Part shown: positions 6,156-13,648 of the stretch, one piece after another | How the letters are laid out: every line of letters begins with the position of its first letter | How positions within the stretch are numbered: the first letter of the stretch is position 1 | NCBI GenBank assembly: GCA_036506155.1 | Contig: DASXSF010000069.1 | Location: forward strand, 1-16,320 | DNA: 16,320 nucleotides | Source: DASXRA01 sp036506155 | GTDB taxonomy: Bacteria > Actinomycetota > Actinomycetes > Mycobacteriales > Jatrophihabitantaceae | Direction of reading: 5' to 3' | Made by a program: the position numbers and the translations under genes | The notes under the pieces: generated by a model | What the model saw: only the letters and a program-made list of their open reading frames with translations | Databases searched by the model: none | What the model was told of the DNA's origin: nothing

Positions 6156-8381
6156 TCAGCGCACGTCGAACCGATCGAGGTTCATGACCTTGTCCCACGC
6201 TGCCACGAAGTCATGCACGAACTTCTCCTGCGCGTCGTCGCTTGCGTAGACCTCAGCCACCGCGCGCAGCTCCGAGTTCGAGCCGAAGGCGAGATCGACG
6301 CGACTCGCAGTCCACTTGAGCTCACCCGTGGCCGAGTCACGGCCCTCGAAGGTCTCGGCGTCCTCGGAGGTCGGGGTCCACGTCGTGGCCATGTCGAGCA
6401 GGTTGACGAAGAAGTCGTTGGTCAACGAGCCGCGGGTCGCGGTGAAAGCGCCCGTCGGCGATCCCTGATGGTTCGCACCCAGGACGCGCAGGCCTGCGAC
6501 CAGGACGGTCATTTCGGGGGCGCTCAGAGTGAGCAGGTTCGCCTTGTCTATAAGCAGAAACTCGGCCGACAGCCGGTTGCCTTTCCCAACGTAGTTGCGG
6601 AACCCGTCCGCGGTCGGTTCGAGCACCGCGAAAGCCTCCACGTCGGTTTGCTCCTGCGCCGCGTCCATGCGTCCGGGCGTAAACGGAACCTGAACGTCCT
6701 GCCCGCCGTTCGTCGCCGCAAGCTCGACCGCTGCGCATCCGCCGAGCACGATCAGATCGGCGAGCGACACCTTCTTTCCGCCGGTCTGGGCGCTGTTGAA
6801 GGCTTCCTGGATGCCCTCCAGCGTGCGCAGCACCGTCGCCAGCTCGTCCGGATTGTTGACCTCCCAGCCCCGCTGCGGTTCCAGACGAATGCGCGCACCG
6901 TTCGCGCCGCCGCGCTTGTCGCTGCCCCGGAACGTCGCCGCCGACGCCCAGGCGGTGGAGACCAGCTGGGAGACCGACAGCCCCGAGGCGAGGAGCTGAC
7001 GCTTCAGGGCGGCGATGTCCTCCGCGTCGACGAGCTCGTGGTCGACCGCGGGAACGGGGTCCTGCCAGATCAGCGACTCGGTCGGGACCTCAGGGCCGAG
7101 GTAGCGGGCGATCGGCCCCATGTCGCGGTGCGTCAGCTTGAACCACGCCCGGGCGAAGGCGTCCGCGAGCTCGTCCGGGTGTTCGAGGAAACGCCGCGAG
7201 ATCGGCTCGTAAATCGGGTCCATCCGAAGCGAGAGGTCCGTCGTCAGCATCGTCGGACGACGCCTCTTCGCCGTGTCGAAGGGATCCGGAAAGATCCCGC
7301 CGGTGTCCTTCGCCACCCACTGGTGGGCGCCGGCCGGGCTCTGCGTGAGCTCCCACTCGAAGCCGAACAAGGTCTCCAGGAAGGTGTTGTCCCACGTCGT
7401 CGGGGTGGGCGTCCAGACGACCTCGGGCCCGCCGGTGATCGCATCCTCGCCCTTGCCGGTGCGGAACGAGCTCTTCCAACCGAGCCCCTGCTGCTCGAGT
7501 GGCGCCGCCTCGGGCTCCGGGCCGACGAGCGCGGGATCACCGGCGCCGTGCGTCTTGCCGAACGTGTGCCCGCCGATGATCAGAGCGGCCGTCTCCTCGT
7601 CGTTCATGGCCATGCGCCGGAACGATTCGCGGATGTCCCGGGCCGCGGCGATGGGGTCGGGGTTGCCGTTCGGGCCCTCCGGGTTGACGTATATGAGGCC
7701 CATCTGCACGGCGGCGAGCGGCTTCTCCAGCTCGCGGTCGCCGGTGTAACGCTCATCGCCCAGCCACGTGGTCTCCGGGCCCCAGTACACGTCCTCCTCC
7801 GGCTCCCAGACGTCCTCCCGCCCGCCGCCGAAACCGAAGGTCGAAAAGCCCATCGACTCCAGTGCGACGTTGCCGGCGAGGACCATCAGGTCGGCCCACG
7901 ACAGCTTGCGGCCGTACTTCTTCTTGACCGGCCACAGCAGCCTGCGCGCCTTGTCGAGGTTCGCGTTGTCCGGCCAGCTGTTCAGCGGCGCGAAGCGTTG
8001 CTGGCCGGAGCCCGCACCGCCCCGGCCGTCGTGGATGCGGTACGTCCCCGCGGCGTGCCATGCCATCCGGATGATCAGCGGGCCGTAGTGGCCGTAGTCG
8101 GCCGGCCACCATTCCTGCGAGGTGGTCAGCACCTGCTCGATGTCTCGCTTCACACCGGCGAGTTCGAGCGTGGCGAACTCTGCAGCATAGTTGAACTTCT
8201 CGCCCATCGGGTTGGCCACGGCCGGGTTCTGGGCGAGGATCTTCAGGTTGAGCTGGTTCGGCCACCAGCTGCGGTTCCCGCCGCCCTGGGTGGGGTACGG
8301 GGCGCGGCCATGCTCGACCGGGCTGCGCGACTCGCTGCCCGCCTCGGCGTCGTGAATCACGGCATCGTGGTTCTCAGTCAT
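6156..8381 (-). CDS. katG: Catalase-peroxidase KatG
   Basis: This is a 741-aa bifunctional haem enzyme that breaks down hydrogen peroxide and peroxidises organic donors. Distal-side residues are Arg105, Trp108 and His109 in IIRMAWHAAGTYR. The Met-Tyr-Trp adduct is complete with Trp108, Tyr231 (MGLIYVNPEG) and Met257. The proximal haem ligand is His272 in GGHTFGKTHGA, with Trp323 and Asp382 (TTDLSLRMDP) behind it, and the arginine switch is Arg419 in LTHRDMGP. The second, non-haem half is intact, so length is normal. The residue matching M. tuberculosis Ser315 is Gly317 (DAITGGPEVVW). The start ATG 8381 has a GAAGGA ribosome site. It lies 25 bases downstream of furA on the same strand and is almost certainly co-transcribed and repressed by FurA until oxidative stress. 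Confidence 0.98.
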   Translation of the reverse strand: MTENHDAVIHDAEAGSESRSPVEHGRAPYPTQGGGNRSWWPNQLNLKILAQNPAVANPMGEKFNYAAEFATLELAGVKRDIEQVLTTSQEWWPADYGHYGPLIIRMAWHAAGTYRIHDGRGGAGSGQQRFAPLNSWPDNANLDKARRLLWPVKKKYGRKLSWADLMVLAGNVALESMGFSTFGFGGGREDVWEPEEDVYWGPETTWLGDERYTGDRELEKPLAAVQMGLIYVNPEGPNGNPDPIAAARDIRESFRRMAMNDEETAALIIGGHTFGKTHGAGDPALVGPEPEAAPLEQQGLGWKSSFRTGKGEDAITGGPEVVWTPTPTTWDNTFLETLFGFEWELTQSPAGAHQWVAKDTGGIFPDPFDTAKRRRPTMLTTDLSLRMDPIYEPISRRFLEHPDELADAFARAWFKLTHRDMGPIARYLGPEVPTESLIWQDPVPAVDHELVDAEDIAALKRQLLASGLSVSQLVSTAWASAATFRGSDKRGGANGARIRLEPQRGWEVNNPDELATVLRTLEGIQEAFNSAQTGGKKVSLADLIVLGGCAAVELAATNGGQDVQVPFTPGRMDAAQEQTDVEAFAVLEPTADGFRNYVGKGNRLSAEFLLIDKANLLTLSAPEMTVLVAGLRVLGANHQGSPTGAFTATRGSLTNDFFVNLLDMATTWTPTSEDAETFEGRDSATGELKWTASRVDLAFGSNSELRAVAEVYASDDAQEKFVHDFVAAWDKVMNLDRFDVR

Positions 8382-8406
8382 GACAGTCCTTCCAGGATCA
8401 GGTGGA

Positions 8407-8838
8407 TCACGAACTCTGTGCGGTGGAGCAGTCGGGGCACAGACCCCAATAGATCACCTCGGCCTCGTCGATCGCGATGCCGTGGTCGTCGGACGGCGTC
8501 AAGCAGGGCGCATCGCCGACGGCGCAATCGACGTCGGCGATGACACCACACGACCGGCACACCACGTGGTGGTGGTTGTCCCCGGTCCGGGACTCGTAAC
8601 GCCCCACGGAGCCCGCCGGCTGGATGCGCCGCACCAGTCCGGCCGCGCTCAGCGCCCGCAGCACGTCGTAGACGGCCTGGTGGGACACGTCGCCGAGATC
8701 GTCACGCACCACACCGATGATCGAGTCCGTGTCGGCGTGGGGATGGTGGTGCACTGCGGTCAGGACGGCCAGCCGTGGGCGCGTCACACGCAGCGCGGCT
8801 CCGCGCAACATCCGCTCGAAGTCCGTGACAGTCGGCAC
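8407..8838 (-). CDS. furA: Fur-family repressor FurA
   Basis: This 143-aa metalloregulator is paired with katG as in mycobacteria and other actinomycetes. Its winged helix (about 1-80) includes LRVTRPRLAVLTAVHHHPHAD (split here at 17-37) and the recognition region VSHQAVYDVLRALSAAGLV. Metal-site features are the HHH at 89-91, Cys94-x2-Cys97 (VCRSCG) and Cys134-x2-Cys137 (LCPDC). I chose GTG 8838: it lies 7 bases after a -10 element, so the mRNA would be leaderless, as known for mycobacterial furA. An in-frame TTG at 8874 falls inside the -35 and is unlikely. FurA is expected to repress its own operon with katG and to be released by metal loss or oxidation. It is divergent from the MFS gene at 8945, which may share the control region. 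Confidence 0.93.
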   Translation of the reverse strand: MPTVTDFERMLRGAALRVTRPRLAVLTAVHHHPHADTDSIIGVVRDDLGDVSHQAVYDVLRALSAAGLVRRIQPAGSVGRYESRTGDNHHHVVCRSCGVIADVDCAVGDAPCLTPSDDHGIAIDEAEVIYWGLCPDCSTAQSS

Positions 8839-8845
8839 CCGTCGC

Positions 8846-8876
8846 AGTATCGTCCACTTTCTTGAATCAATCAAGA
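8846..8876 (-). promoter_or_regulatory. Leaderless furA-katG promoter with overlapping Fur-type palindrome
   Basis: On the minus strand a -35 TTGATT (8869-8874) and a -10 GATACT (8846-8851) are 17 bases apart, and the GTG of furA begins 7 bases after the -10. A perfect inverted repeat TCTTGA-TTGAT-TCAAGA (8860-8876) covers the -35. Mycobacterial FurA binds an AT-rich site at the same place on its own promoter, which supports an autoregulatory operator here. The spacing, symmetry and position are read directly; binding is inferred. Confidence 0.78.
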
Positions 8877-8944
8877 TTTCGGCAGATCACCCCGTAGCAG
8901 AAAACCCGTCGAGCGATGTCGGCTTGCTGCGACAGACTGCGATC

Positions 8945-10198
8945 ATGCTGCGGCTGCCGAGACCGGTGCGTCGCCTCGTCGTCGGCAACGCGGTCTCCGC
9001 CTTCGGCACCGGGTTGACCCTGCCGCTGTTGCTGATCTATCTGCACCGCGTCCGGCACATCGAACTTGCGACTACGGGCCTGCTGCTTGCGGTCCCAGGG
9101 GTCGTCGGACTCGTCGCTGTTCCCGCGTCCGGTGTCCTGATGGACCGCATCGGCGCGCGGCGGGTGCTCGCCGCGGCGATGCTGCTGTTGGCGGCCGCGC
9201 AGGTGGCGCTGGCCTTCGTGCACACCGCGGGGTGGGCCGTGCCCGTGCTGATGCTGCAAGGCATTGCGCTCGGCCCGACATTCCCTGCCTACAACACACT
9301 GATAGCGAGCCTGACCAGCGGCGAAGCTCAGCAGCGGGCCTTCGGCGTGAACTTCACCGTGCTCAACGCATGCATCGGCCTCGGCGGGCTCGTCAGCGGT
9401 GCCGTCGTCGACGTCGCGCAGCCGCTTACGTTCCAAGCCCTGTTCTTGGGCAATGCGCTCGCCACCGCCCTCGCCGCGGCCATCGTGCTCTCGATCGCGG
9501 AACCCCACCGGCCCGTACCGGCCGGCGACGACGGCCGCCCGGTGGGCTATCGCCAGGTCGTTGCGAGTCCACTTCTGCGCCGTGCTCTGGCATTGACGCT
9601 GCTCCTGGCCCTCACCGGCTACGCCGCGCTCGATTCGGGACTACCCGCCTACGCGAACGTGGTCGGCGGCGTCTCGGCCAAGGTCGTTGCGCTCTCGCTG
9701 TCCGCCAACACGCTGCTGATCGTGCTGGCGCAGTTGCCGGTCTTGCGGTTGTTGCGCGGCCGGCGACGCAGCTCGGCGGTGGCCGCGGTGGGGGTGATCT
9801 GGTGCCTGTCCTGGGTGCTGTTCGGTTTCTGCGCACTTCCCGGTTCGATGGCTGCGCGTAATGCACTGGTGCTCGTCTTTGCCGCGCTGTTCGGCCTGGG
9901 CGAGACGTTCATGGCGCCGAGCATGGCGCCGTTGGTCAACGCGATCGCACCGGAAGAGGTGCGCGGTCGGGCGAATGCGCTGACGAGTGGCATGTACTCG
10001 CTGGCGTTCGTGATCTCACCAATGATCTCCGCGGTGTTCATCGCAGGTGGTGCGGGCGGGTTCTGGATAGCGCTGCTCGCGCTGGGCTGCCTGACCGTGA
10101 CCGCGACTGCGCTTCGCCTCGGCCGGCGCCTTTCCCGGGCGCAGGACGTCGCTGACGACACGGTTCCCGACCGTGATCACGAAATGGCAGGCGGCTGA
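8945..10198 (+). CDS. Major facilitator superfamily (MFS) transporter
   Basis: This 417-aa inner-membrane protein has about twelve hydrophobic helices. The MFS motif A, GVLMDRIGARRV (63-74), lies in the loop between TM2 and TM3. A second-half loop (EEVRGRANALTSGMYSLAF) resembles the EVRGRA-type motif of drug or multi-substrate exporters. A hydrophilic central loop (about 188-205) separates the two six-helix halves. ATG 8945 was chosen because the in-frame extension to 8717 lies inside furA and is not membrane-like. No good ribosome site precedes it. The gene is divergent from furA with about 106 bases between starts, so the Fur palindrome could influence it as well. The substrate cannot be read; an efflux role is the usual guess for this subgroup. 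It ends 15 bases from the convergent hydrolase gene. Confidence 0.94.
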   Translation: MLRLPRPVRRLVVGNAVSAFGTGLTLPLLLIYLHRVRHIELATTGLLLAVPGVVGLVAVPASGVLMDRIGARRVLAAAMLLLAAAQVALAFVHTAGWAVPVLMLQGIALGPTFPAYNTLIASLTSGEAQQRAFGVNFTVLNACIGLGGLVSGAVVDVAQPLTFQALFLGNALATALAAAIVLSIAEPHRPVPAGDDGRPVGYRQVVASPLLRRALALTLLLALTGYAALDSGLPAYANVVGGVSAKVVALSLSANTLLIVLAQLPVLRLLRGRRRSSAVAAVGVIWCLSWVLFGFCALPGSMAARNALVLVFAALFGLGETFMAPSMAPLVNAIAPEEVRGRANALTSGMYSLAFVISPMISAVFIAGGAGGFWIALLALGCLTVTATALRLGRRLSRAQDVADDTVPDRDHEMAGG

Positions 10199-10213
10199 CG
10201 CCGCGTCGGATGA

Positions 10214-11083
10214 TCAGTTGGTGCTGAGAACGTCGCGCAGCTTGCGGGCAAAAGCTTCGGGTTGGCCGGCGTATCCGAAATCGCCGCCGAGGAAGCCGCC
10301 ATGGTGACTGGGGAACACCGTTGCCTGCTGCCCGAGCTGCAGAGCCGTGGCCACCGCGGTGCGACCGGTGAACGTGTGGAGCGACTCCTCGCCCATCGCG
10401 ATCACGATGCGCGTCGGCGCGGCACCCAGCGCCTCGATGTCGGGACGATAGCTTGTGATCGCCGCGGAGCGGTCGGAGAGCAGCGGGTCGTCGCGTGAGC
10501 CGTCGTCCTCGGTCGGCATCCCATACACGGCGGGATCCGGTACCGGCTGGGCGAAATAGTCGTCGGTGAACTCGCCGCGCCACGACGTCATAACGATGAA
10601 TGCCGCCATGCCGGCACCGCGCCCCTTGGCCACGTACATGTCGCGAAAGCCGTCCCGGGCCCGCTGCGCCGCAGCGGCGTCGGGCAGCACCGGGATGATC
10701 GGCGGCTCGTGGGCGACCAGCGTGGTGACGTCATCGGGATACGCGGCCACCAACGCGAGCGCGGTCACCGCGCCGCCGCTGCTGGCGAACATCTCCACCG
10801 GGCCGACGCCGAGCGCCTCTATCACTGCGTGCACGTCTTCGGCCTGGACCTCTGGCACGTTGTCCAGCCCGCCGTCCTTGCGGACACTGCGGCCGAGCCC
10901 GCGTGGGTCGTAGGTGATCACGGTGCGGTCCGGGAAGTACGATGCGAGGGTGGCGAAGCCACTCGCGTCCATGGGTTGGCCGATCATGAACAGCGGCGGC
11001 CGTCCGTCGGCGGTCGGCAGCGGACCGCGGACGTCATACGCGATGTCGACGTCCGCGGTATCGAGCACATGCGTAATCGTCAT
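10214..11083 (-). CDS. Alpha/beta-hydrolase fold protein
   Basis: This is a 289-aa soluble hydrolase. The strand-turn DPRGLGRS (59-66) and nucleophile elbow FASSGGAV (99-106) are classic for the fold. The nucleophile is Ser102, with the usual first glycine of GxSxG replaced by Ala100. The catalytic acid probably lies around IVIAMGEES, and the histidine is His260 or His261 in FPSHHGGFLGGD. The HGGF ending and overall length resemble actinobacterial esterase/epoxide-hydrolase-like proteins; the reaction is not predictable. The start ATG 11083 lacks a strong ribosome site. The gene is convergent with the MFS gene (15 bases apart) and lies 68 bases downstream of the membrane protein gene on the same strand. 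A shared transcript with that gene is possible but no functional link is evident. Confidence 0.93.
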   Translation of the reverse strand: MTITHVLDTADVDIAYDVRGPLPTADGRPPLFMIGQPMDASGFATLASYFPDRTVITYDPRGLGRSVRKDGGLDNVPEVQAEDVHAVIEALGVGPVEMFASSGGAVTALALVAAYPDDVTTLVAHEPPIIPVLPDAAAAQRARDGFRDMYVAKGRGAGMAAFIVMTSWRGEFTDDYFAQPVPDPAVYGMPTEDDGSRDDPLLSDRSAAITSYRPDIEALGAAPTRIVIAMGEESLHTFTGRTAVATALQLGQQATVFPSHHGGFLGGDFGYAGQPEAFARKLRDVLSTN

Positions 11084-11151
11084 GCCCGTTACGACTGCTC
11101 CGGCGTCACAAACTCATCGGGCACGACGCGAGTGGCAGGTGCTGCCGTCGG

Positions 11152-11877
11152 CTACTCGCGAGGTGTCTCGGACGGCGGGTAGGGCTGCCCAGGCGGCGGC
11201 GCCCCGTATGGGCTCTGTGGTTCGCCTGCGGTAGGTGGTGGCGGGGCTGCGGGCGCTCCTGGCGGGTACTGCTCGCCTTCAGCGGTCGCCTCCATCGGCG
11301 CAGCACCCGTCGCGGCCGGCGCAGCGGCCTCCGCCCGCGCGGCGCGCCGTTCAGCGACGGCTACGTCGCGGATGCTCTGGACGGAAAGCCGCCCTAGCGC
11401 AACGGACGCAACGAAGAGGATCAGCGCACCCACGCCGTAGAAGAAGAACAGCTCTTCGAGCGCCTGGACGTTGGTGCTCGACGCGGGATCGGGCGTGCCG
11501 ATCGACTTGTCGAGCACGTCGGTCAGCGACGGGCCGACGATCAGCCACGCGCCACCTGCGATGGCCAGCCAGCTGCCCAAGATGGCGACGGCGCGATTCG
11601 TCGTGGTGAGCAACAGCAGCCCGCCGACGAACGCCGCCGCGCCCGGCGCCACTTCGAACCATCCGCGTGACTCGGTCCATATCCAGGCCGTGTTCGTCGA
11701 CGGCGTGTACGCGAAGTGCAGATACGGCCCGATGAATGGCACTATTGCCGCCCAGGCGCCGAAAATAAGAAGCAGCACCCCGCTCGTCGCGCCGCGGGTC
11801 CACGGCACCCGCTTCTTGCTGAGCTGGACGCCCCGATCCGAAGGCGCGAGGCTCATATCGTGGCCGACCGCGGTCAT
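11152..11877 (-). CDS. Four-TM membrane protein with proline-rich tail, function unknown
   Basis: This 241-aa protein is not a family I can name. A short charged N-terminus is followed by four hydrophobic segments: about 32-50 (GVLLLIFGAWAAIVPFIG), 76-89 (APGAAAFVGGLLLL), 95-114 and 145-162 (FFFYGVGALILFVASVAL). A charged helix rich in Ala/Arg/Glu (about 165-190) and a tail of Pro, Gly, Tyr and Ala (about 205-241, such as QYPPGAPAAPPPPTAGEPQ) follow. Such tails are common on actinobacterial membrane proteins and often form cytoplasmic or wall-facing interaction arms. The start is secure: ATG 11877 has a full AGGAGG (11884-11889) 6 bases upstream. It is divergent from the ChrB-N gene, with a 172-base gap. 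Confidence 0.85.
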   Translation of the reverse strand: MTAVGHDMSLAPSDRGVQLSKKRVPWTRGATSGVLLLIFGAWAAIVPFIGPYLHFAYTPSTNTAWIWTESRGWFEVAPGAAAFVGGLLLLTTTNRAVAILGSWLAIAGGAWLIVGPSLTDVLDKSIGTPDPASSTNVQALEELFFFYGVGALILFVASVALGRLSVQSIRDVAVAERRAARAEAAAPAATGAAPMEATAEGEQYPPGAPAAPPPPTAGEPQSPYGAPPPGQPYPPSETPRE

Positions 11878-12006
11878 CTGCGACCTCCTAGGGTCACCCC
11901 AATCGATACGCCTTACCGTACCGACGGCTGACGACTGTGTCCCGTAACCAACCTGATCGCGGGGTGCCGGGCTGTGGTCAGAAGGAGCAAATCGGGCGGC
12001 GCCACG

Positions 12007-12043
12007 TCAGCCGGCAGGCTGATCGCCCGGCATTCGGCAGACT
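12007..12043 (+). promoter_or_regulatory. Candidate operator and leaderless promoter of the ChrB-N gene
   Basis: A perfect palindrome TCAGCC-GGCA-GGCTGA (12007-12022) lies 28 bases before the GTG of the ChrB-N gene. A weak -10-like CAGACT (12038-12043) ends 6 bases before that GTG, consistent with a leaderless transcript. The palindrome would then cover the -35 position, where no good -35 sequence is visible, suggesting an activator or repressor site. This is pattern-based and tentative. Confidence 0.35.
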
Positions 12044-12049
12044 AGTGGG

Positions 12050-12604
12050 GTGCCGACGCAGCGAGAGGGTGCCAGCGCCGGTTGGTTGGTGCTGATCTAC
12101 CGGATTCCGAGTGAGCCGACGCGGCTGCGGTCTGCCGTGTGGCGTCGGCTGAAGGGGCTCGGGGCGATCTATCTGCAGAACTCGGCGGCGGCGTTGCCGG
12201 CGAGCACCGCGGCCGAGCGTGCGCTGCGCAGGTTGCGCCACGAAATCTTGGAGATGTCCGGGTCTGCCGTGCTGCTGTCCTGTTCGGTGCTGCAGGGTGA
12301 GGCCGAGATCCGGGCGGCCTTCGAGGCGGCGCGCGATGACGAGTACGACGAGATCGTCGACAAGTGCCAAGACTTCCTCGCCGGCATCGAGAAGGAGTTC
12401 GCGGCGCGGCACTTCAGCTTCGCCGAACTGGAGGAGAACGAGGTCGATCACGCGAAGCTGGTGAACTGGCTGGCGAAGGTGGAGGAGCGTGACGTGTTCG
12501 GCTCGCCGGGACGCGCGGCCGCGGTCGAGGCGCTGGGCAAGTGTGCGCAAGCTCTGGAGTCCTACGCGCAGCGGGTGTACGCAGAGGAGCCCGAGCTGCG
12601 GTGA
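12050..12604 (+). CDS. Stand-alone ChrB N-terminal domain protein (chromate-resistance related)
   Basis: This is a 184-aa soluble protein. Residues 12-44 carry the ChrB N-terminal signature, with WLVLIYRIPSEPTRLR followed by VWRRLKGLGAIYLQN. The rest is helical and acidic (EIVDKCQDFLAGIEKEF, FAELEENEVDHAKL). In full-length ChrB, a chromate-responsive regulator of chromate efflux, a second C-terminal domain follows. Here the protein ends after the first, and no ChrA transporter is in the window. The start is GTG 12050, with no ribosome site upstream and possible leaderless translation. It is convergent with the small membrane-protein gene (10 bases between stops). It may sense or modulate metal or oxyanion stress, possibly for the neighbouring membrane operon; that is inference. 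Confidence 0.87.
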   Translation: MPTQREGASAGWLVLIYRIPSEPTRLRSAVWRRLKGLGAIYLQNSAAALPASTAAERALRRLRHEILEMSGSAVLLSCSVLQGEAEIRAAFEAARDDEYDEIVDKCQDFLAGIEKEFAARHFSFAELEENEVDHAKLVNWLAKVEERDVFGSPGRAAAVEALGKCAQALESYAQRVYAEEPELR

Positions 12605-12614
12605 CGCCGCCTGG

Positions 12615-12818
12615 CTAGCGGGTTCGCCGCGCGACCAGCCACAGACTGGCCGGAAGCACGACGGCCACCGCGACCGGCAGCACCCACCACGCGCTGGTGC
12701 CGGTGGTGCTGACCGCGTAGGTGATCGCGAGCGCGGCGACGACGCCGACCGCGATGCGCCAGTCGTCGCCGATGACGAAGTCGTACCAGAACCGCCCGAA
12801 GGCACGGACGCGATCCAT
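12615..12818 (-). CDS. Small two-TM membrane protein (67 aa)
   Basis: The N-terminus MDRVRAFGRFWYDFVIGDDW is aromatic and amphipathic. Two hydrophobic segments follow: RIAVGVVAALAITYAV (about 21-36) and WWVLPVAVAVVLPASLWLVA (about 44-63), ending in a basic ARRTR tail. Start ATG 12818 comes one base after the stop of the 256-aa membrane-protein gene (TGA-C-ATG), so the two are surely one transcript and translationally linked. A small subunit or stabiliser of that transporter is the simplest reading. A longer in-frame start at 12971 would lie wholly inside the upstream gene and was rejected. I do not know a named family. Confidence 0.78.
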   Translation of the reverse strand: MDRVRAFGRFWYDFVIGDDWRIAVGVVAALAITYAVSTTGTSAWWVLPVAVAVVLPASLWLVARRTR

Positions 12819-12819
12819 G

Positions 12820-13590
12820 TCAGGACACCTCCGCCAGGCTCCGCACCGGCCCGACGGCTCGGCGCTGATGCACCACGCGCAGCGCGGCGACCAGGCCGAG
12901 CGCAAACAGCGCGATCGCGGGTACGAGGACCAGGAGCGCGGCATCCGAGCCGGGCCATCGCGCTCCGGCACCCTCGGCGCCCCAGAAGACGCCGAAGCCG
13001 CACAGCATGACCCCCACCGCGAACTTCATCGTGTTCTCCGGGACCCGGGCCAGCGGCGTGCGCACCGCCACCGCGGTCGCGGTGACCACTGCGATGGCCG
13101 CCACCGCCGCGATCGCGGCGAGCGGGACGTCGTGCTGGTTGCTGCCGAACGTGAGCGCGATGAATGCCACCTCGAGCCCTTCGAGAACGACCCCCTTGAA
13201 CGAGATGGTGAATGCGTACCAGTCCGGGACGCCGGCCCGGGCGCGGTGGTCGGCCCCGCGCGCGGCGGCTACCTCGTCGGCGTAGATCTGCGTTTCGTCA
13301 TGCAGCGCTTTGTATCCGCTGGCCCGCAGGATCGCCTTGCGCAGCCATTGCAGGCCGAAGATCAGCAGCAGGCCGCCGACGACGAGCCGGAGCGGGCGAA
13401 GCGGCACCGCGGACAGCGCCGGGCCGAGCGCCGCAACGATCACGGCCAGCACGACGAGCCCCGCGGTGACACCGCGCAGCGCGGAGCGCCAGTCGCGGGT
13501 CGTCCCGGCGGCGAGCACGATCGTCGTCGCCTCGACGGCTTCCACCATGCAGGCCAAGAAGACGGCACCGAACAATGCCGCGGCGTTCAT
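12820..13590 (-). CDS. Putative ion transporter with two ExxE repeats (COG4280/GDT1-like)
   Basis: This 256-aa polytopic membrane protein has about seven helices and a visible internal duplication. Half one (1-90) has TM1 with Glu17 and Glu20 (MVEAVEATTIVLA), TM2 (41-62) and TM3 (LRLVVGGLLLIFGLQWLRKA). Half two (131-210) has TM4 with Glu137 and Glu140 (VVLEGLEVAFIALTFG), TM5 (157-177) and TM6 (FAVGVMLCGFGVFWG). A charged cytoplasmic loop (90-125) separates them, and TM7 (217-239) ends the protein. Paired acidic motifs in TM1 of each three-helix half are the layout of GDT1/TMEM165 cation exchangers (ExGD) and recall the REGLE motif of iron permeases; here the motif is ExxE. Ion transport is inferred and the ion is unknown. 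ATG 13590 has GAGGAG upstream. It is followed directly by the 67-aa gene. Confidence 0.85.
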   Translation of the reverse strand: MNAAALFGAVFLACMVEAVEATTIVLAAGTTRDWRSALRGVTAGLVVLAVIVAALGPALSAVPLRPLRLVVGGLLLIFGLQWLRKAILRASGYKALHDETQIYADEVAAARGADHRARAGVPDWYAFTISFKGVVLEGLEVAFIALTFGSNQHDVPLAAIAAVAAIAVVTATAVAVRTPLARVPENTMKFAVGVMLCGFGVFWGAEGAGARWPGSDAALLVLVPAIALFALGLVAALRVVHQRRAVGPVRSLAEVS

Positions 13591-13648
13591 TCCGGAAAGC
13601 TCCTCGGTGTGGATTGCCCTGTCGGTCGAGGACTTGGCAGCTCAATGT

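Noticed and set aside
5895..8543. Very long plus-strand open frame (882 codons) opposite katG
   Set aside because: It is antisense to a fully motif-supported katG and has the Arg/Pro/Gly-rich composition of GC-driven shadow frames; no family features.
8839..8874. Longer FurA start at TTG 8874
   Set aside because: It lies within the -35 element of the furA promoter; GTG 8838 fits the leaderless mycobacterial model.
8717..8944. N-terminal extension of the MFS gene
   Set aside because: It overlaps furA on the other strand and translates to non-membrane, Arg-rich sequence.
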